Source: Desulfobulbaceae bacterium (GTDB lineage Bacteria; Desulfobacterota; Desulfobulbia; Desulfobulbales; Desulfurivibrionaceae). From it: a stretch of DNA of 9,400 nt. A program made the translations under genes and the position numbers. Shown here in pieces: positions 1 to 6,296 of the stretch (the stretch's first letter is position 1; the number at the start of each line of letters is the position of its first letter). The DNA lies in contig PWOG01000287.1 of the NCBI GenBank assembly GCA_003557565.1, positions 1-9,400 of the forward strand, given 5' to 3'. Below the pieces are notes generated by a model. The model searched no databases and had not been told where the DNA came from. It saw only the letters and a list, made by a program, of their open reading frames with translations.

Positions 1-744
1 CAGGGGTGATGCGGTATGATCCACCCGTTCCAGGTCGGCCAGGACCCGCCGGCGCACCGGCGGCAAGTCGGGACGCAGAGCTTCGGTACCGAGAAAGTTG
101 CCGGCGGTATCGTAGCGGGGGGCAAAAAAGGCGGGAACGTAAACCCCCGGGGTGGCCGCCAGTGCTTCCAGGATCCGCCCCCGCGTTAGCCCCTCCTCCT
201 TGCCCCGCTGGATCACGGCCAGCATCTCGGGCAGGGCCTCCTCACCGTCGCCCAGCAGGATGGCATCGAAAAAGTCGGCCACCGGTTCGGGATGAAAGGC
301 ACAGGGACCCCCGCCGATAACCAGGGGCTGGCCGCTGTCGCGGTCCGCCGCCCGCAGGGGCAGGCCGGCCAGATCGAGGATGGTCAGGATATTGGTGTAG
401 CAGAGCTCATAGGGCAGAGTAATGCCGACAACATCGAATTCCTGCAATGGACGGCGCGACTCCAGGGAAAAAAGAGGCAGCCCGGCCTCCCTCAGAGCCT
501 GTTCGAGGTCGATATCCGGGGCGTACACCCGTTCCGCCAGCCACTGCTCGCGGGCATTTACCAGGTGATAGAGAATCTGCAGCCCCTGGTGGGACATCCC
601 GATTTCATAGAGGTCGGGAAAGGCCAGTGCCAGGCGCAGCCGGGCCTGCCGCCAGTCCTTGCGAGTAACGTTGAACTCCCCGGCACAATAGCGCCCCGGG
701 CGGTTGACCCGGGACAGCAGAGCATCAATTTCAAGTGAAGACAT
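1..744 (-). CDS. Radical SAM protein, TIGR03960-like family (N-terminal part, runs off left edge)
   Basis: The reading frame is open from an ATG at 744 to base 1, giving 248 residues with no stop, so the C-terminal part is outside the window. The start follows an AGGAG at 755-759 with 10-base spacing. The protein begins MSSLEIDALLSRVNRPGRY and continues with ALAFPDLYEIGMSHQGLQIL, an ERVYAPD stretch, PLFSLESRRPLQEFDVVG, YELCYTNILTILDLAGLPLR and GGGPCAFHPEPVADFFDA followed by GDGEE. This is the cobalamin-binding-like N-terminal region I associate with the TIGR03960 radical SAM family. The CxxxCxxC iron-sulfur motif is expected further on and is not visible here. Members are often paired with a TIGR03936/DUF2344 protein. 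The biochemical role is unknown. It is the last gene seen in the run, separated from the DUF4292-like gene by 97 bases that hold an element fragment. Confidence 0.85.
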   Translation of the reverse strand, partial: MSSLEIDALLSRVNRPGRYCAGEFNVTRKDWRQARLRLALAFPDLYEIGMSHQGLQILYHLVNAREQWLAERVYAPDIDLEQALREAGLPLFSLESRRPLQEFDVVGITLPYELCYTNILTILDLAGLPLRAADRDSGQPLVIGGGPCAFHPEPVADFFDAILLGDGEEALPEMLAVIQRGKEEGLTRGRILEALAATPGVYVPAFFAPRYDTAGNFLGTEALRPDLPPVRRRVLADLERVDHTASPL

Positions 745-791
745 CTAAAAAAATCTCCTAATCGCAACGATGAACCCGCAGGCCACGCTAC

Positions 792-844
792 GTAATCAAT
801 CACAGGGGTTATTCCGTAAGCGGTCACAGGGTGCCGAGGGTTAC
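792..844 (+). repeat. GTAA-element fragment E1, spanning the stop of the DUF4292-like gene
   Basis: On the plus strand, GTAATCAATCACAGGGG (792-808) is followed by a short spacer and then GTAAGCGGTCACAGGGTG (816-833). This is the doubled-end arrangement of the copies at 8285 and 4503, which read GTAAGTGATCAC-GGGG, a spacer, then GTAAGC. The rest of the palindrome is absent. It ends near GGGTTAC, and the TAA stop of the DUF4292-like gene (843-841) lies in that GTAAC-like end. No flanking 8-bp duplication is visible, so this is a decayed or deleted copy. The remainder of the interval between the two genes shows only the AGGAG of the left-hand gene. Confidence 0.7.
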
Positions 845-1941
845 TGGACCGTCTCCAAGGTAAAGCCGGGGGGGATTGAAAGCTGAAAATCATCTTCTCC
901 CAGGACACAATCGGCCAGCAGGTCGGCCAGCACCATGGTCAGACTCAGGCCCCGGTGTTGGCGGGAATCAAGCTCGATCCGGTGGGGCATCAGCCAGCCG
1001 GCATCGTTGGCGGCACTGGTCACCGGCCGGTAGTCATCGTAAATAATCTCCGTGGGCCGCCGCTGGTCGGGTTCGAAAAGCTGGATTCGCCGCAACACGC
1101 CGCCGCCAGCCAGGGCCGGTACCGCATCTACATTGTCGAGATTTGGACCGAAGTTGGAGTCAGACACCAATTTCGGCGGCTGCAAAATTGGTGTCTGATC
1201 CCAACTTCGAACTGCGGCGGTAACCGGCACGTCGGCTTCGGCCAAGGGCTCAAAAAGCAGGCGGGCCCCTGGAGGGTCGGCCACTTCCAGCCAATACCCA
1301 GGACCCTGGTGTTCCCGGTAAACCGCCACCACCTCCGGCTCCAGGGGCATACCGCCACTGACCCAGGCAAAAAGCGAAGACGGCAGTCTTTCCGGATCCA
1401 GACCCTCGGGGAGATGACGACGGAAGGCCTCGGCGGTGGTGGGCCCCTGGTAGGCCATGCCCTCCCCCACCATGATCAGGCGAAAGCTTTCCCCGTCGGT
1501 GACCAGGACCAGAGCCGGGCGGCCCAGAGGATCGACTCCGACGAATTTCAACCGGCCCGGCGCCATGGCCTGGAGATAACCGGGTATTATGCCGGAACGC
1601 AACAGGGTTCGCCAGTTGATATCGACTTCGGCATCAAGGCACCGCACCGCCTGGCGGCGCTGTTCCATGGTGGCAAGAAAGGCCTCCTTGACCCCCCGCA
1701 ACTCTCTTCCGGTCAATTCTTCACCCACCGGCGGGCGGGTGGCGCATGCGGCCGACAGCAACAGCAGGGCGCACAGCAGTCCGGACACCCACCGGCGCGG
1801 ACGACCACAAAGCCCCGCCGAAAGCGGCAAGCAAGACGCCGACGCGTAATCGGGAACGAATTTCAGATCTGTCCCCTTTCGAGCCGGCCAGATCGCCGCT
1901 TTCGGCAGTGCCCGGTGATCGTTTACATAATTTTTGTTCAC
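841..1941 (-). CDS. LolB/DUF4292-like outer-membrane lipoprotein, altered by repeat insertions
   Basis: The product is 366 residues from a GTG at 1941, which overlaps the TPR gene stop as GTGA and is preceded by AGGACAG. A lipoprotein signal is visible: an RPRR n-region (47-50), a hydrophobic GLLCALLLL, and the lipobox LSAAC with Cys66, predicting outer-membrane anchoring. The mature part has LolA/LolB-like features: DAEVDINW, a GRLKFVGVDPLGRPALVLVTDG strand pair, and a C-terminal IIYDDYRP. I assign it to the DUF4292/LolB-like group from memory; client and function are unknown. Residues 5-28 derive from a repeat fragment and place an unusual polar extension before the signal peptide. A later TTG at 1830 would give a conventional 30-residue signal but has no clear ribosome site. 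Residues 245-264 come from a separate in-frame palindrome, and the stop codon lies at the edge of another fragment. Confidence 0.7.
   Translation of the reverse strand: MNKNYVNDHRALPKAAIWPARKGTDLKFVPDYASASCLPLSAGLCGRPRRWVSGLLCALLLLSAACATRPPVGEELTGRELRGVKEAFLATMEQRRQAVRCLDAEVDINWRTLLRSGIIPGYLQAMAPGRLKFVGVDPLGRPALVLVTDGESFRLIMVGEGMAYQGPTTAEAFRRHLPEGLDPERLPSSLFAWVSGGMPLEPEVVAVYREHQGPGYWLEVADPPGARLLFEPLAEADVPVTAAVRSWDQTPILQPPKLVSDSNFGPNLDNVDAVPALAGGGVLRRIQLFEPDQRRPTEIIYDDYRPVTSAANDAGWLMPHRIELDSRQHRGLSLTMVLADLLADCVLGEDDFQLSIPPGFTLETVQ
1150..1208. repeat. In-frame 59-bp palindrome (family B) inside the DUF4292-like gene
   Basis: Two 24-base arms (1150-1173 and 1185-1208) are inverted copies with only two mismatches, enclosing an 11-base loop. 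Each arm contains TCAGACACCAATTT. On the coding strand it is translated as RSWDQTPILQPPKLVSDSNF, a segment that looks foreign between PVTAAV and GPNLDNVDAV. The arm sequence differs from the GTAA elements, so this is a second repeat family. The TCAGACACC/GGTGTCTGA style recalls palindromes associated with REP-associated tyrosine transposases (RAYT); that link is inference. Confidence 0.85.
1846..1926. repeat. GTAA-element fragment E2 joined to a GGGGACAGATCTG motif, in a lipoprotein leader
   Basis: Bases 1881-1926 match the right arm of the copy at 8374-8419 closely. Both read GAGCCGGCC, then GATCGCCG, TTTCGGC, then TGCCC and a GTGATCG(C/T)TTAC end; here the last block is GGTGATCGTTTAC. The similarity stops abruptly at 1881 and is followed by the motif read on the minus strand as GAAAGGGGACAGATCTG, which is unlike the element. 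A 12-base inverted repeat (GCCGAAAGCGGC near 1817-1828, its complement near 1895-1906) may be a trace of the opposite arm. No flanking 8-bp duplication is visible. The fragment is translated as VNDHRALPKAAIWPARKGTD. Confidence 0.65.
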
Positions 1942-3878
1942 CTGTCCTGTCCTGCGGTCAGTTCTTCAATCTTTTCCTCAAGACTGCGGCGCAGCTCCGG
2001 ATCGGGGTCGAGTTCAAGCGGTTCCAGGGCCCGCCGATAAGCGGCCTCCGCCTCCTGGAAGCGCTCCAGCCGGCGATAGGTATCCCCCAGGTGGTCATAA
2101 ACCACCGGGTCGTCATCCAGCAGCTCCACCGCCAGCTCCAGTTCCGCGAGGGCTCGCCGGTAATCACCCAGGCGGAAATAAACCCAGCCCAGGCTGTCCC
2201 GGATGGCGCCATTGCGAGGCTTGATCTCCACCGCCCGTTCGATGTATTCCCGGGCCTGCTCCAGGTTTTCACCCCGGTCGGCCCAGGTGTAACCAACGTA
2301 GTTCAGGGCATGGGGATCCTGGGGATCATGGGCGATCACCTCCTGCATCTTGGCCAGGGCACCGTCGATATCCCCTACCCGGTCCAGGAACACGGCATAC
2401 TCGAAGTAAAGCTCCGCCCCTGGGCCCAGATCCTGCAGAGCCCGCTGAAAAACCGCCAGCCCCTCCCCGGCGTCATGCCACTCGATGTGGAGCACTGCCA
2501 GGGTGACATAAAAGCTCAGATAACGGTGTTCGGGGTCGGCCAGGGCCTGTTCCAGCACCTCCCTGGCCGCAGCCGGCTTGTCGGCATCGTGGTAGATCCG
2601 GGCCAGCATCAGCACCGCTTCCTCGTAACCATAATCGCCGGGGCGGATTTCTTCCAGCAGATTTCTGACCTTATCGATATGCCCGAGCCGGTAGTAGGCC
2701 AGCACCAGCAGCGAACGGATGGCGTCCAGTCGGGGCTCATCTCCCATAATCCCCTGAAGCAGGGCCGCAGCCTCCTCGTAGCGCTGTTCATCAAGTAAAA
2801 TCCGGGCCATGGTCAGATCAACCTGGTCGGCATCGCGACTGTATTGACGCATTTCGGCCAGTTCGTCCAGGGCCTCTTCCACCCGGTCCAGGCGCAGGTA
2901 AATATTGGCCAGCAGAGATCGCGCCTGAGCATCGGTGGGATCTTCCGCCACCATCCGCCGGTAAATCTCCAGGCTCTCCCGGTAATGTCCGGCCTCTTCG
3001 TAAACCTCTCCCACCTCACGGGCCAGGGGATGAGACCAGTTCAGTTCCAGGGCCTTTTCATAAGTGGCCAGGGACTTTTCCACCAGGCCCATATCATGAT
3101 AGAGCCGGGCCAGGTAATAATGCCCCAGAAAATAGTCCGGCCGGTCAGCCACCAGCTCCTCTAGGATCTCACGGGCCTTTTCCTGGCGGCCACTGCCGCC
3201 GTAAATAACCCCCAGCATCAACCTGGCGTTGGCATTATCCGGGTCCATTGCCAAAATTTCGTGATAGGCGGCGGCGGCCTGGTCGGGATCATCAATGGAG
3301 GTATAAAGCTTGGCCAGCAGGGAACGGGCAGTCATATCGCCGGGCCGCAGTTCGATGATCCGCCGCACCATCTCAATGGCCTCCTCCTGCTCTTTTTGCT
3401 GCAGCAGGACCATGGCCAGGCGACGCATCACATGAACCGCCCGGCGGTCACACAGCAGGGCCTGCCGATAGGCGTAACGGGCCTCATCCAGGCGACCGGC
3501 CAGCTCCGCGCTCCTGCCCCAGACGAACTGAAAGTAAGCGCACGCCGGATCCAGAGCCTCTTCGTAGGGCTCAAGCTCCGCCGCATACTGCGGCGCCGGC
3601 TCCGCCTCCGGCCCGGGCATGGTGGTAATCTGCGGTGCGCAGCCGGCCACCGCCAGCACCACCGACAGCAAGGCGGCCAGGCAAAACAGTAACCGTTCAG
3701 CAACACCGCACCTTCGGGCAATCAGCCAGGCTTGAGTACCCTGTGTACGCCTCACCTGGCTGATTGCCCGAATCTGCCGCACTGCTGAACGGTTACAAAC
3801 CGTTAAATCAACAGGTTGATGGCCCTGGTGAACGGTTACGTTAAACAAACGCCGCGAACCGGTCTCAGTTACTGCCAT
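1938..3878 (-). CDS. Large TPR-repeat lipoprotein with an element inserted in its signal peptide
   Basis: The product is 646 residues. The ATG at 3878 is chosen over a GTG six bases upstream because GGAGG at 3884-3888 sits at ideal spacing. After lipobox Cys80 (AVAGC), the rest is a long array of TPR-like helix pairs, with recurring patterns such as AAAAYHEILAMDPDNANARLM, ESLEIYRRMVAEDPTDA and ALAKMQEVIAHDPQDPHALN. It ends in a charged tail, ELTAGQDR. TPR lipoproteins of this size usually act as periplasmic scaffolds for envelope assembly or export; the specific partner cannot be read here. The adjoining LolB-like lipoprotein, translationally coupled through a GTGA overlap, suggests a shared envelope role. 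Residues 13-65 are element-derived. Removing them joins MAVTETGSRRLF to CLAALLSVVLAVAGC, a textbook lipoprotein signal peptide. Confidence 0.85.
   Translation of the reverse strand: MAVTETGSRRLFNVTVHQGHQPVDLTVCNRSAVRQIRAISQVRRTQGTQAWLIARRCGVAERLLFCLAALLSVVLAVAGCAPQITTMPGPEAEPAPQYAAELEPYEEALDPACAYFQFVWGRSAELAGRLDEARYAYRQALLCDRRAVHVMRRLAMVLLQQKEQEEAIEMVRRIIELRPGDMTARSLLAKLYTSIDDPDQAAAAYHEILAMDPDNANARLMLGVIYGGSGRQEKAREILEELVADRPDYFLGHYYLARLYHDMGLVEKSLATYEKALELNWSHPLAREVGEVYEEAGHYRESLEIYRRMVAEDPTDAQARSLLANIYLRLDRVEEALDELAEMRQYSRDADQVDLTMARILLDEQRYEEAAALLQGIMGDEPRLDAIRSLLVLAYYRLGHIDKVRNLLEEIRPGDYGYEEAVLMLARIYHDADKPAAAREVLEQALADPEHRYLSFYVTLAVLHIEWHDAGEGLAVFQRALQDLGPGAELYFEYAVFLDRVGDIDGALAKMQEVIAHDPQDPHALNYVGYTWADRGENLEQAREYIERAVEIKPRNGAIRDSLGWVYFRLGDYRRALAELELAVELLDDDPVVYDHLGDTYRRLERFQEAEAAYRRALEPLELDPDPELRRSLEEKIEELTAGQDR
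3689..3839 (-). mobile_element. GTAA-type MITE E3 (151 bp) inside the TPR lipoprotein signal peptide
   Basis: The core palindrome spans 3689-3796. Its ends are GTAACCGTTCAGCA and the complement, and the arms share an 18-base block, TTCGGGCAATCAGCCAGG. The loop holds GTAC...GTAC. A spacer follows, then a second end GTGAACGGTTAC at 3828-3839, the same doubled-end layout as the tmk copy. Flanks are gcaaaaca (3681-3688) and gttaaaca (3840-3847), a 6/8 match and probably an aged 8-bp target duplication. Element plus duplication is 159 bp, exactly 53 codons, so the host reading frame is kept. The arm sequence differs from the GTAAGCG copies, so this is a subfamily. Confidence 0.85.
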
Positions 3879-4710
3879 GCCCACCTCCGGTGGTCATTTT
3901 CCTTGCAGCCAGCAGTTGCACGACTGCCCGCCAGATCTCATCCCGGACCTGTTCCATCGTGCCGGTGGCATCGATCCGGACCAGGCCGGGGCTGTTAAAA
4001 CCGGCAAAAATTTCGGCCACCCGCCGCAGGTAATCCTCCTGCTCAAAATCGTTGAGGCTCTCCCCCCGGCCTTCCCGCACCCGCTTAACTCCTACTTCGG
4101 GAGGCGCCACCAGCAGCAGCACCAGATCCGGGCGGGGGGCAAAACTTTCGTTGACCGCCAGGATATCCGCCGGATCATGACCGCCGGCCCCCTGGTAGGC
4201 GGCGGTGGAATAATAATAGCGATCGGTGACCACCACCCGGCCCGCCGCCAGGGCCGGAGCGATCAGGTCGGCGACATGCTCCCGCCGGTCCTCGATGAAC
4301 AGCCGCAGTTCCTCGTCGGGGGCCAGGGTGGCGCGATGGAGAAACAGTTCCCGCAGCTGCCGGCCGTACGGGCCGTCGGTGGGCTCACGGGTCGGGACCA
4401 CCTCCAGGCCCTCTTCCCGCAAACGCCGGGCCAGCAACTGCAGCTGGGTCGACTTGCCGGTACCGTCGATCCCCTCCAGGGCGATCAGCAGCCCCTTGCG
4501 TTGTAAGCGATCACAGGGCACCGCATCTTGCGGTGAGCCGGCCGACTCACGTACTGATGTACGCTTCGCCGGCCCGCTCGCCACAACCTGCGACACCCTG
4601 TGACCGCTTACCATTTTGTCCCCGTGATCACTTACGCGATCACTTACCTTGCGTTCTTGCCGCCCGGATTCCTCATCCACGCTCAACACCGGTCCTTTGC
4701 CCTTAATCAT
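3865..4710 (-). CDS. tmk: Thymidylate kinase (dTMP kinase) with an in-frame 51-residue insertion
   Basis: It phosphorylates dTMP to dTDP with ATP in dTTP synthesis, in the cytoplasm. The ATG at 4710 overlaps the pdxA stop by 8 bases, giving 281 residues against about 205-215 for the family. The P-loop EGIDGTGKS is at 79-87, the TREP nucleotide/dTMP motif ends at 110, DRYYYSTAAYQG begins at D163, and a LID-like RVREGRGES is near 210-218. Residues from about 22 to 70 are encoded by the element at 4503-4647. The 8-bp duplication makes the host sequence read ...QERK before and ...QRKGLLIALEG after it. Without the insertion the N-terminus would be 21 residues and then GLLIALEGIDG, a normal Tmk start. 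An ATG inside the element (GACAAAATGGTAAGC, preceded by GGGG) could be an alternative start. The catalytic core is intact. Confidence 0.9.
   Translation of the reverse strand: MIKGKGPVLSVDEESGRQERKVSDRVSDHGDKMVSGHRVSQVVASGPAKRTSVRESAGSPQDAVPCDRLQRKGLLIALEGIDGTGKSTQLQLLARRLREEGLEVVPTREPTDGPYGRQLRELFLHRATLAPDEELRLFIEDRREHVADLIAPALAAGRVVVTDRYYYSTAAYQGAGGHDPADILAVNESFAPRPDLVLLLVAPPEVGVKRVREGRGESLNDFEQEDYLRRVAEIFAGFNSPGLVRIDATGTMEQVRDEIWRAVVQLLAARKMTTGGGHGSN
3884..3888 (-). promoter_or_regulatory. Ribosome binding site deciding the TPR gene start
   Basis: GGAGG on the coding strand lies five bases before the ATG at 3878 and inside the last codons of tmk. It favours that ATG over the GTG at 3884 and implies translation coupled to tmk. 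Confidence 0.75.
4503..4647 (-). mobile_element. GTAA-type MITE E4 (145 bp) in frame inside tmk, perfect 8-bp target duplication
   Basis: The element runs from GTAAGCGATCACAGGG (4503) to ...GCGATCACTTAC (4647). It is flanked by perfect direct repeats CTTGCGTT at 4495-4502 and 4648-4655. The core palindrome 4503-4611 is centred on ACGTACTGATGTACGC. After a short CATTTTGTCCCC spacer come two tandem end motifs, GTGATCACTTAC and GCGATCACTTAC. There is no transposase gene. GTAA ends with 8-bp duplications match the known habit of IS66-family elements, so a non-autonomous IS66-type MITE is the best reading. Element plus duplication is 153 bp, exactly 51 codons, and the coding strand has no in-frame stop. 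A homologous 135-bp copy lies at 8285-8419 in the opposite orientation. Confidence 0.93.
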
Positions 4711-5881
4711 GTTGTTTGGCGCCCGTCGTCGCCGCCCTGTTGGCCGCGATCCAGGCGGCCAGCAGAACGGCGGCCCGCAGACTGGCATGATCGGCCACCC
4801 CCCGGCCGGCGATATCATAGGCGGTGCCGTGATCCACCGAGGTTCGCACAATGGGCAGACCGATGGTCACATTGACCCCGTCATGGAAGTGGAGAAGTTT
4901 GAAGGGGATCAATCCCTGGTCGTGATACATGGCCACCACAGCGTCGAAATCACCCCGGGCGGCCCGGTGAAAAACGGTGTCCGGGGGCCAGGGACCGGAG
5001 AGCTCGACTTGATCTCCCAGCAGATCCGCCGCCCGGGCCAGGGCCGGGCCGATGACCAGGCGTTCCTCGTCGCCGAACATCCCCCCTTCCCCGGCGTGGG
5101 GATTGAGGCCGGACACGGCGATCCGTGGCCGGGCAATGGCAAAATCCTCCAGCAAAGCCCGAGCGGTCAGACTGACCAGCCCGGTCACCGCTTCTTCACT
5201 CACCGCCTGGGGCACCATCGCCAGGGCTCGATGGATACTGACCAGGGTGACCCGCAATCTGTCTCCGGCCATCATCATGGCATATTTCCGGCGATTACAC
5301 AAGGTTGCCAGCATCTCGGTATGGCCCGGATAATGATACCCGCCGGCGTTGAGCATATCCTTGCCGATGGGACAGGTCACCATGGCCGACAGTTCCCCGC
5401 TTTGGGTCAGGGCCGCCGCTTTTTCGATATATTCACCCATGGCCCGGCCGGAGACGGGGGTGGGCCGGCCCGGCTGGGGAATAGGCTCCAGGGCGGAGAC
5501 GGACAGGACGTTGAGCGCCTCCGGCAGGGGCTTACACCCCGGCCGCCAGTCATTGAAGTTAACCGTCAGCCCCAATCGCCGAGCACTCTGCTCCAGCACC
5601 CCGAGGTCGCCCAGGACCACCAGGGCCGGCTCAGGCACTGAGGTACGCATCGCCATCCCGCTTGCCGCAACCTGCGGCGCCCCGTGACAGCTTAAAAGTC
5701 CCCCCCCTTGATTGGCTACAACCGCCGTGCCTGCACCGGCGTCGCCGTCGCCCCGGCGGGCCAGCTCGCGCTCAAGGTGCAGTCGCAGGATGATCTCCGG
5801 ACCGACCCCGGCGGGACAACCCATGGTAATCCCGACCAGTAAAGGCTTTTCTGGGTTTTCGTTGCGAGGGTGGCTGGTCAT
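4703..5881 (-). CDS. pdxA: 4-hydroxythreonine-4-phosphate dehydrogenase, with an element-derived insertion
   Basis: It oxidises 4-phosphohydroxy-L-threonine with NAD(P)+ in pyridoxal 5'-phosphate (vitamin B6) synthesis; the known enzyme is a cytoplasmic metal-dependent homodimer. The product is 392 residues from the ATG at 5881, against about 330 for the family. Signature motifs: ITMGCPAGVGPEI (18-30), the metal-ligand histidines H187 in PGHTE, H262 in GLNPHAGEGG and H320 in MYHDQGLIPFK, and VNVTIGLPIVRTSVDHGTAYDIAGRG. Between the first helix (about residue 42) and ALVVLGDLG (about 86) lies an extra stretch absent from the usual PdxA, encoded by a diverged GTAA element. It contains QVAASGMAMRTSVPEPA, related to the peptide inserted in Tmk. 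A run of eight Gs on the coding strand (5700-5707) lies in this stretch. The catalytic residues are unaffected. Confidence 0.93.
   Translation of the reverse strand: MTSHPRNENPEKPLLVGITMGCPAGVGPEIILRLHLERELARRGDGDAGAGTAVVANQGGGLLSCHGAPQVAASGMAMRTSVPEPALVVLGDLGVLEQSARRLGLTVNFNDWRPGCKPLPEALNVLSVSALEPIPQPGRPTPVSGRAMGEYIEKAAALTQSGELSAMVTCPIGKDMLNAGGYHYPGHTEMLATLCNRRKYAMMMAGDRLRVTLVSIHRALAMVPQAVSEEAVTGLVSLTARALLEDFAIARPRIAVSGLNPHAGEGGMFGDEERLVIGPALARAADLLGDQVELSGPWPPDTVFHRAARGDFDAVVAMYHDQGLIPFKLLHFHDGVNVTIGLPIVRTSVDHGTAYDIAGRGVADHASLRAAVLLAAWIAANRAATTGAKQHD
5624..5719 (-). mobile_element. Diverged GTAA-type element E5 (about 96 bp, one arm lost) in frame inside pdxA
   Basis: Read on the minus strand from 5719: a degenerate outer end GTAGCCAATCAAGGGG, a G-rich spacer, then TTAAGCTGTCACGGGG, CGCAGGTTGCGGCAAGCGGG, ATGCGTACCTCAGTGCCTGAG and GGCCGGCTC-type sequence in the same order as in the tmk copy. 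Similarity stops at about 5624, before the second arm. No target duplication can be seen, so the far arm was probably deleted. It is read in the same frame as the tmk copy: 14 of 23 residues agree from S-x-H to E-x-A. Confidence 0.8.
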
Positions 5882-5933
5882 GGCGGGGACTCGGATTCAC
5901 CTTGGAAAAAGGAGGGCGGGCAGGGATGGACGG

Positions 5934-6296
5934 TCACAACTCAAAGGCATTGGGCAGATGTTCGATCTCGGGTTTGCCGTCGACGAAGGAAACCGCCACC
6001 ACATCGAAGCGGGCAGCCTGGGTCGAGGCCGTTTCCCGGGCCAGGTATTCACTGGCGCCCAGAGCGATTTTCCGCTGCTTGCCGGAGGTGATCGCCTCGA
6101 AGGGAGAACCGAAAGCCTGGTTGTTGCGGCTTTTGACCTCGACAAAGACCAGTTGATCATGGTGCCGGGCGACGATATCGAGTTCCGCCGCCCGGGTCCG
6201 GTAATTGCGGGCCAGGATGCGGTAACCCGCCCTTTCCAGAAAAGCGGCGGCCAGCTCCTCCCCCCGGCGCCCCAGGCCCTGACGTTGCCTAGTCAT
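5934..6296 (-). CDS. yraN: YraN/UPF0102 family nuclease-like protein
   Basis: The product is 120 residues, the usual size. The ATG at 6296 overlaps the rnhB stop by 8 bases and is preceded by a GGGGGTGAAG stretch. The restriction-endonuclease-like fold is recognisable from GRRGEELAAAFLERAGYRIL near the N-terminus, NYRTRAAELDIVARHHDQLVFVEVKSR (the E-x-D...E-V-K nuclease core) and RFDVVAVSF. The cellular role is not established; nuclease activity is inferred from the fold. Its place directly after rnhB is the standard order in many proteobacteria. It is separated from pdxA by 52 bases in which I see no regulatory signal. Confidence 0.9.
   Translation of the reverse strand: MTRQRQGLGRRGEELAAAFLERAGYRILARNYRTRAAELDIVARHHDQLVFVEVKSRNNQAFGSPFEAITSGKQRKIALGASEYLARETASTQAARFDVVAVSFVDGKPEIEHLPNAFEL

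Noticed and set aside
21..33. MGCPAGVG in PdxA, where many relatives have MGDPAGIG, as a damaged active site
   Set aside because: The cysteine variant is, as I recall, found in other PdxA proteins, and the three metal-ligand histidines are intact.
955..2798. Long plus-strand open frames opposite the lipoprotein genes
   Set aside because: They are antisense shadows of GC-rich minus-strand genes with recognisable family motifs. Their own translations show no domain, and the gene run is consistently minus-strand.
4503..4647. Interpretation of the palindromes as rho-independent terminators
   Set aside because: No T-run follows the stems on the transcribed strand, and three copies lie inside open reading frames. 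The 8-bp duplications identify them as insertions.
4711..4851. Upstream extension of the tmk frame to 4851
   Set aside because: The added residues are an out-of-frame reading of the pdxA C-terminus, which is well conserved. The ATG at 4710 overlapping the pdxA stop is more plausible.
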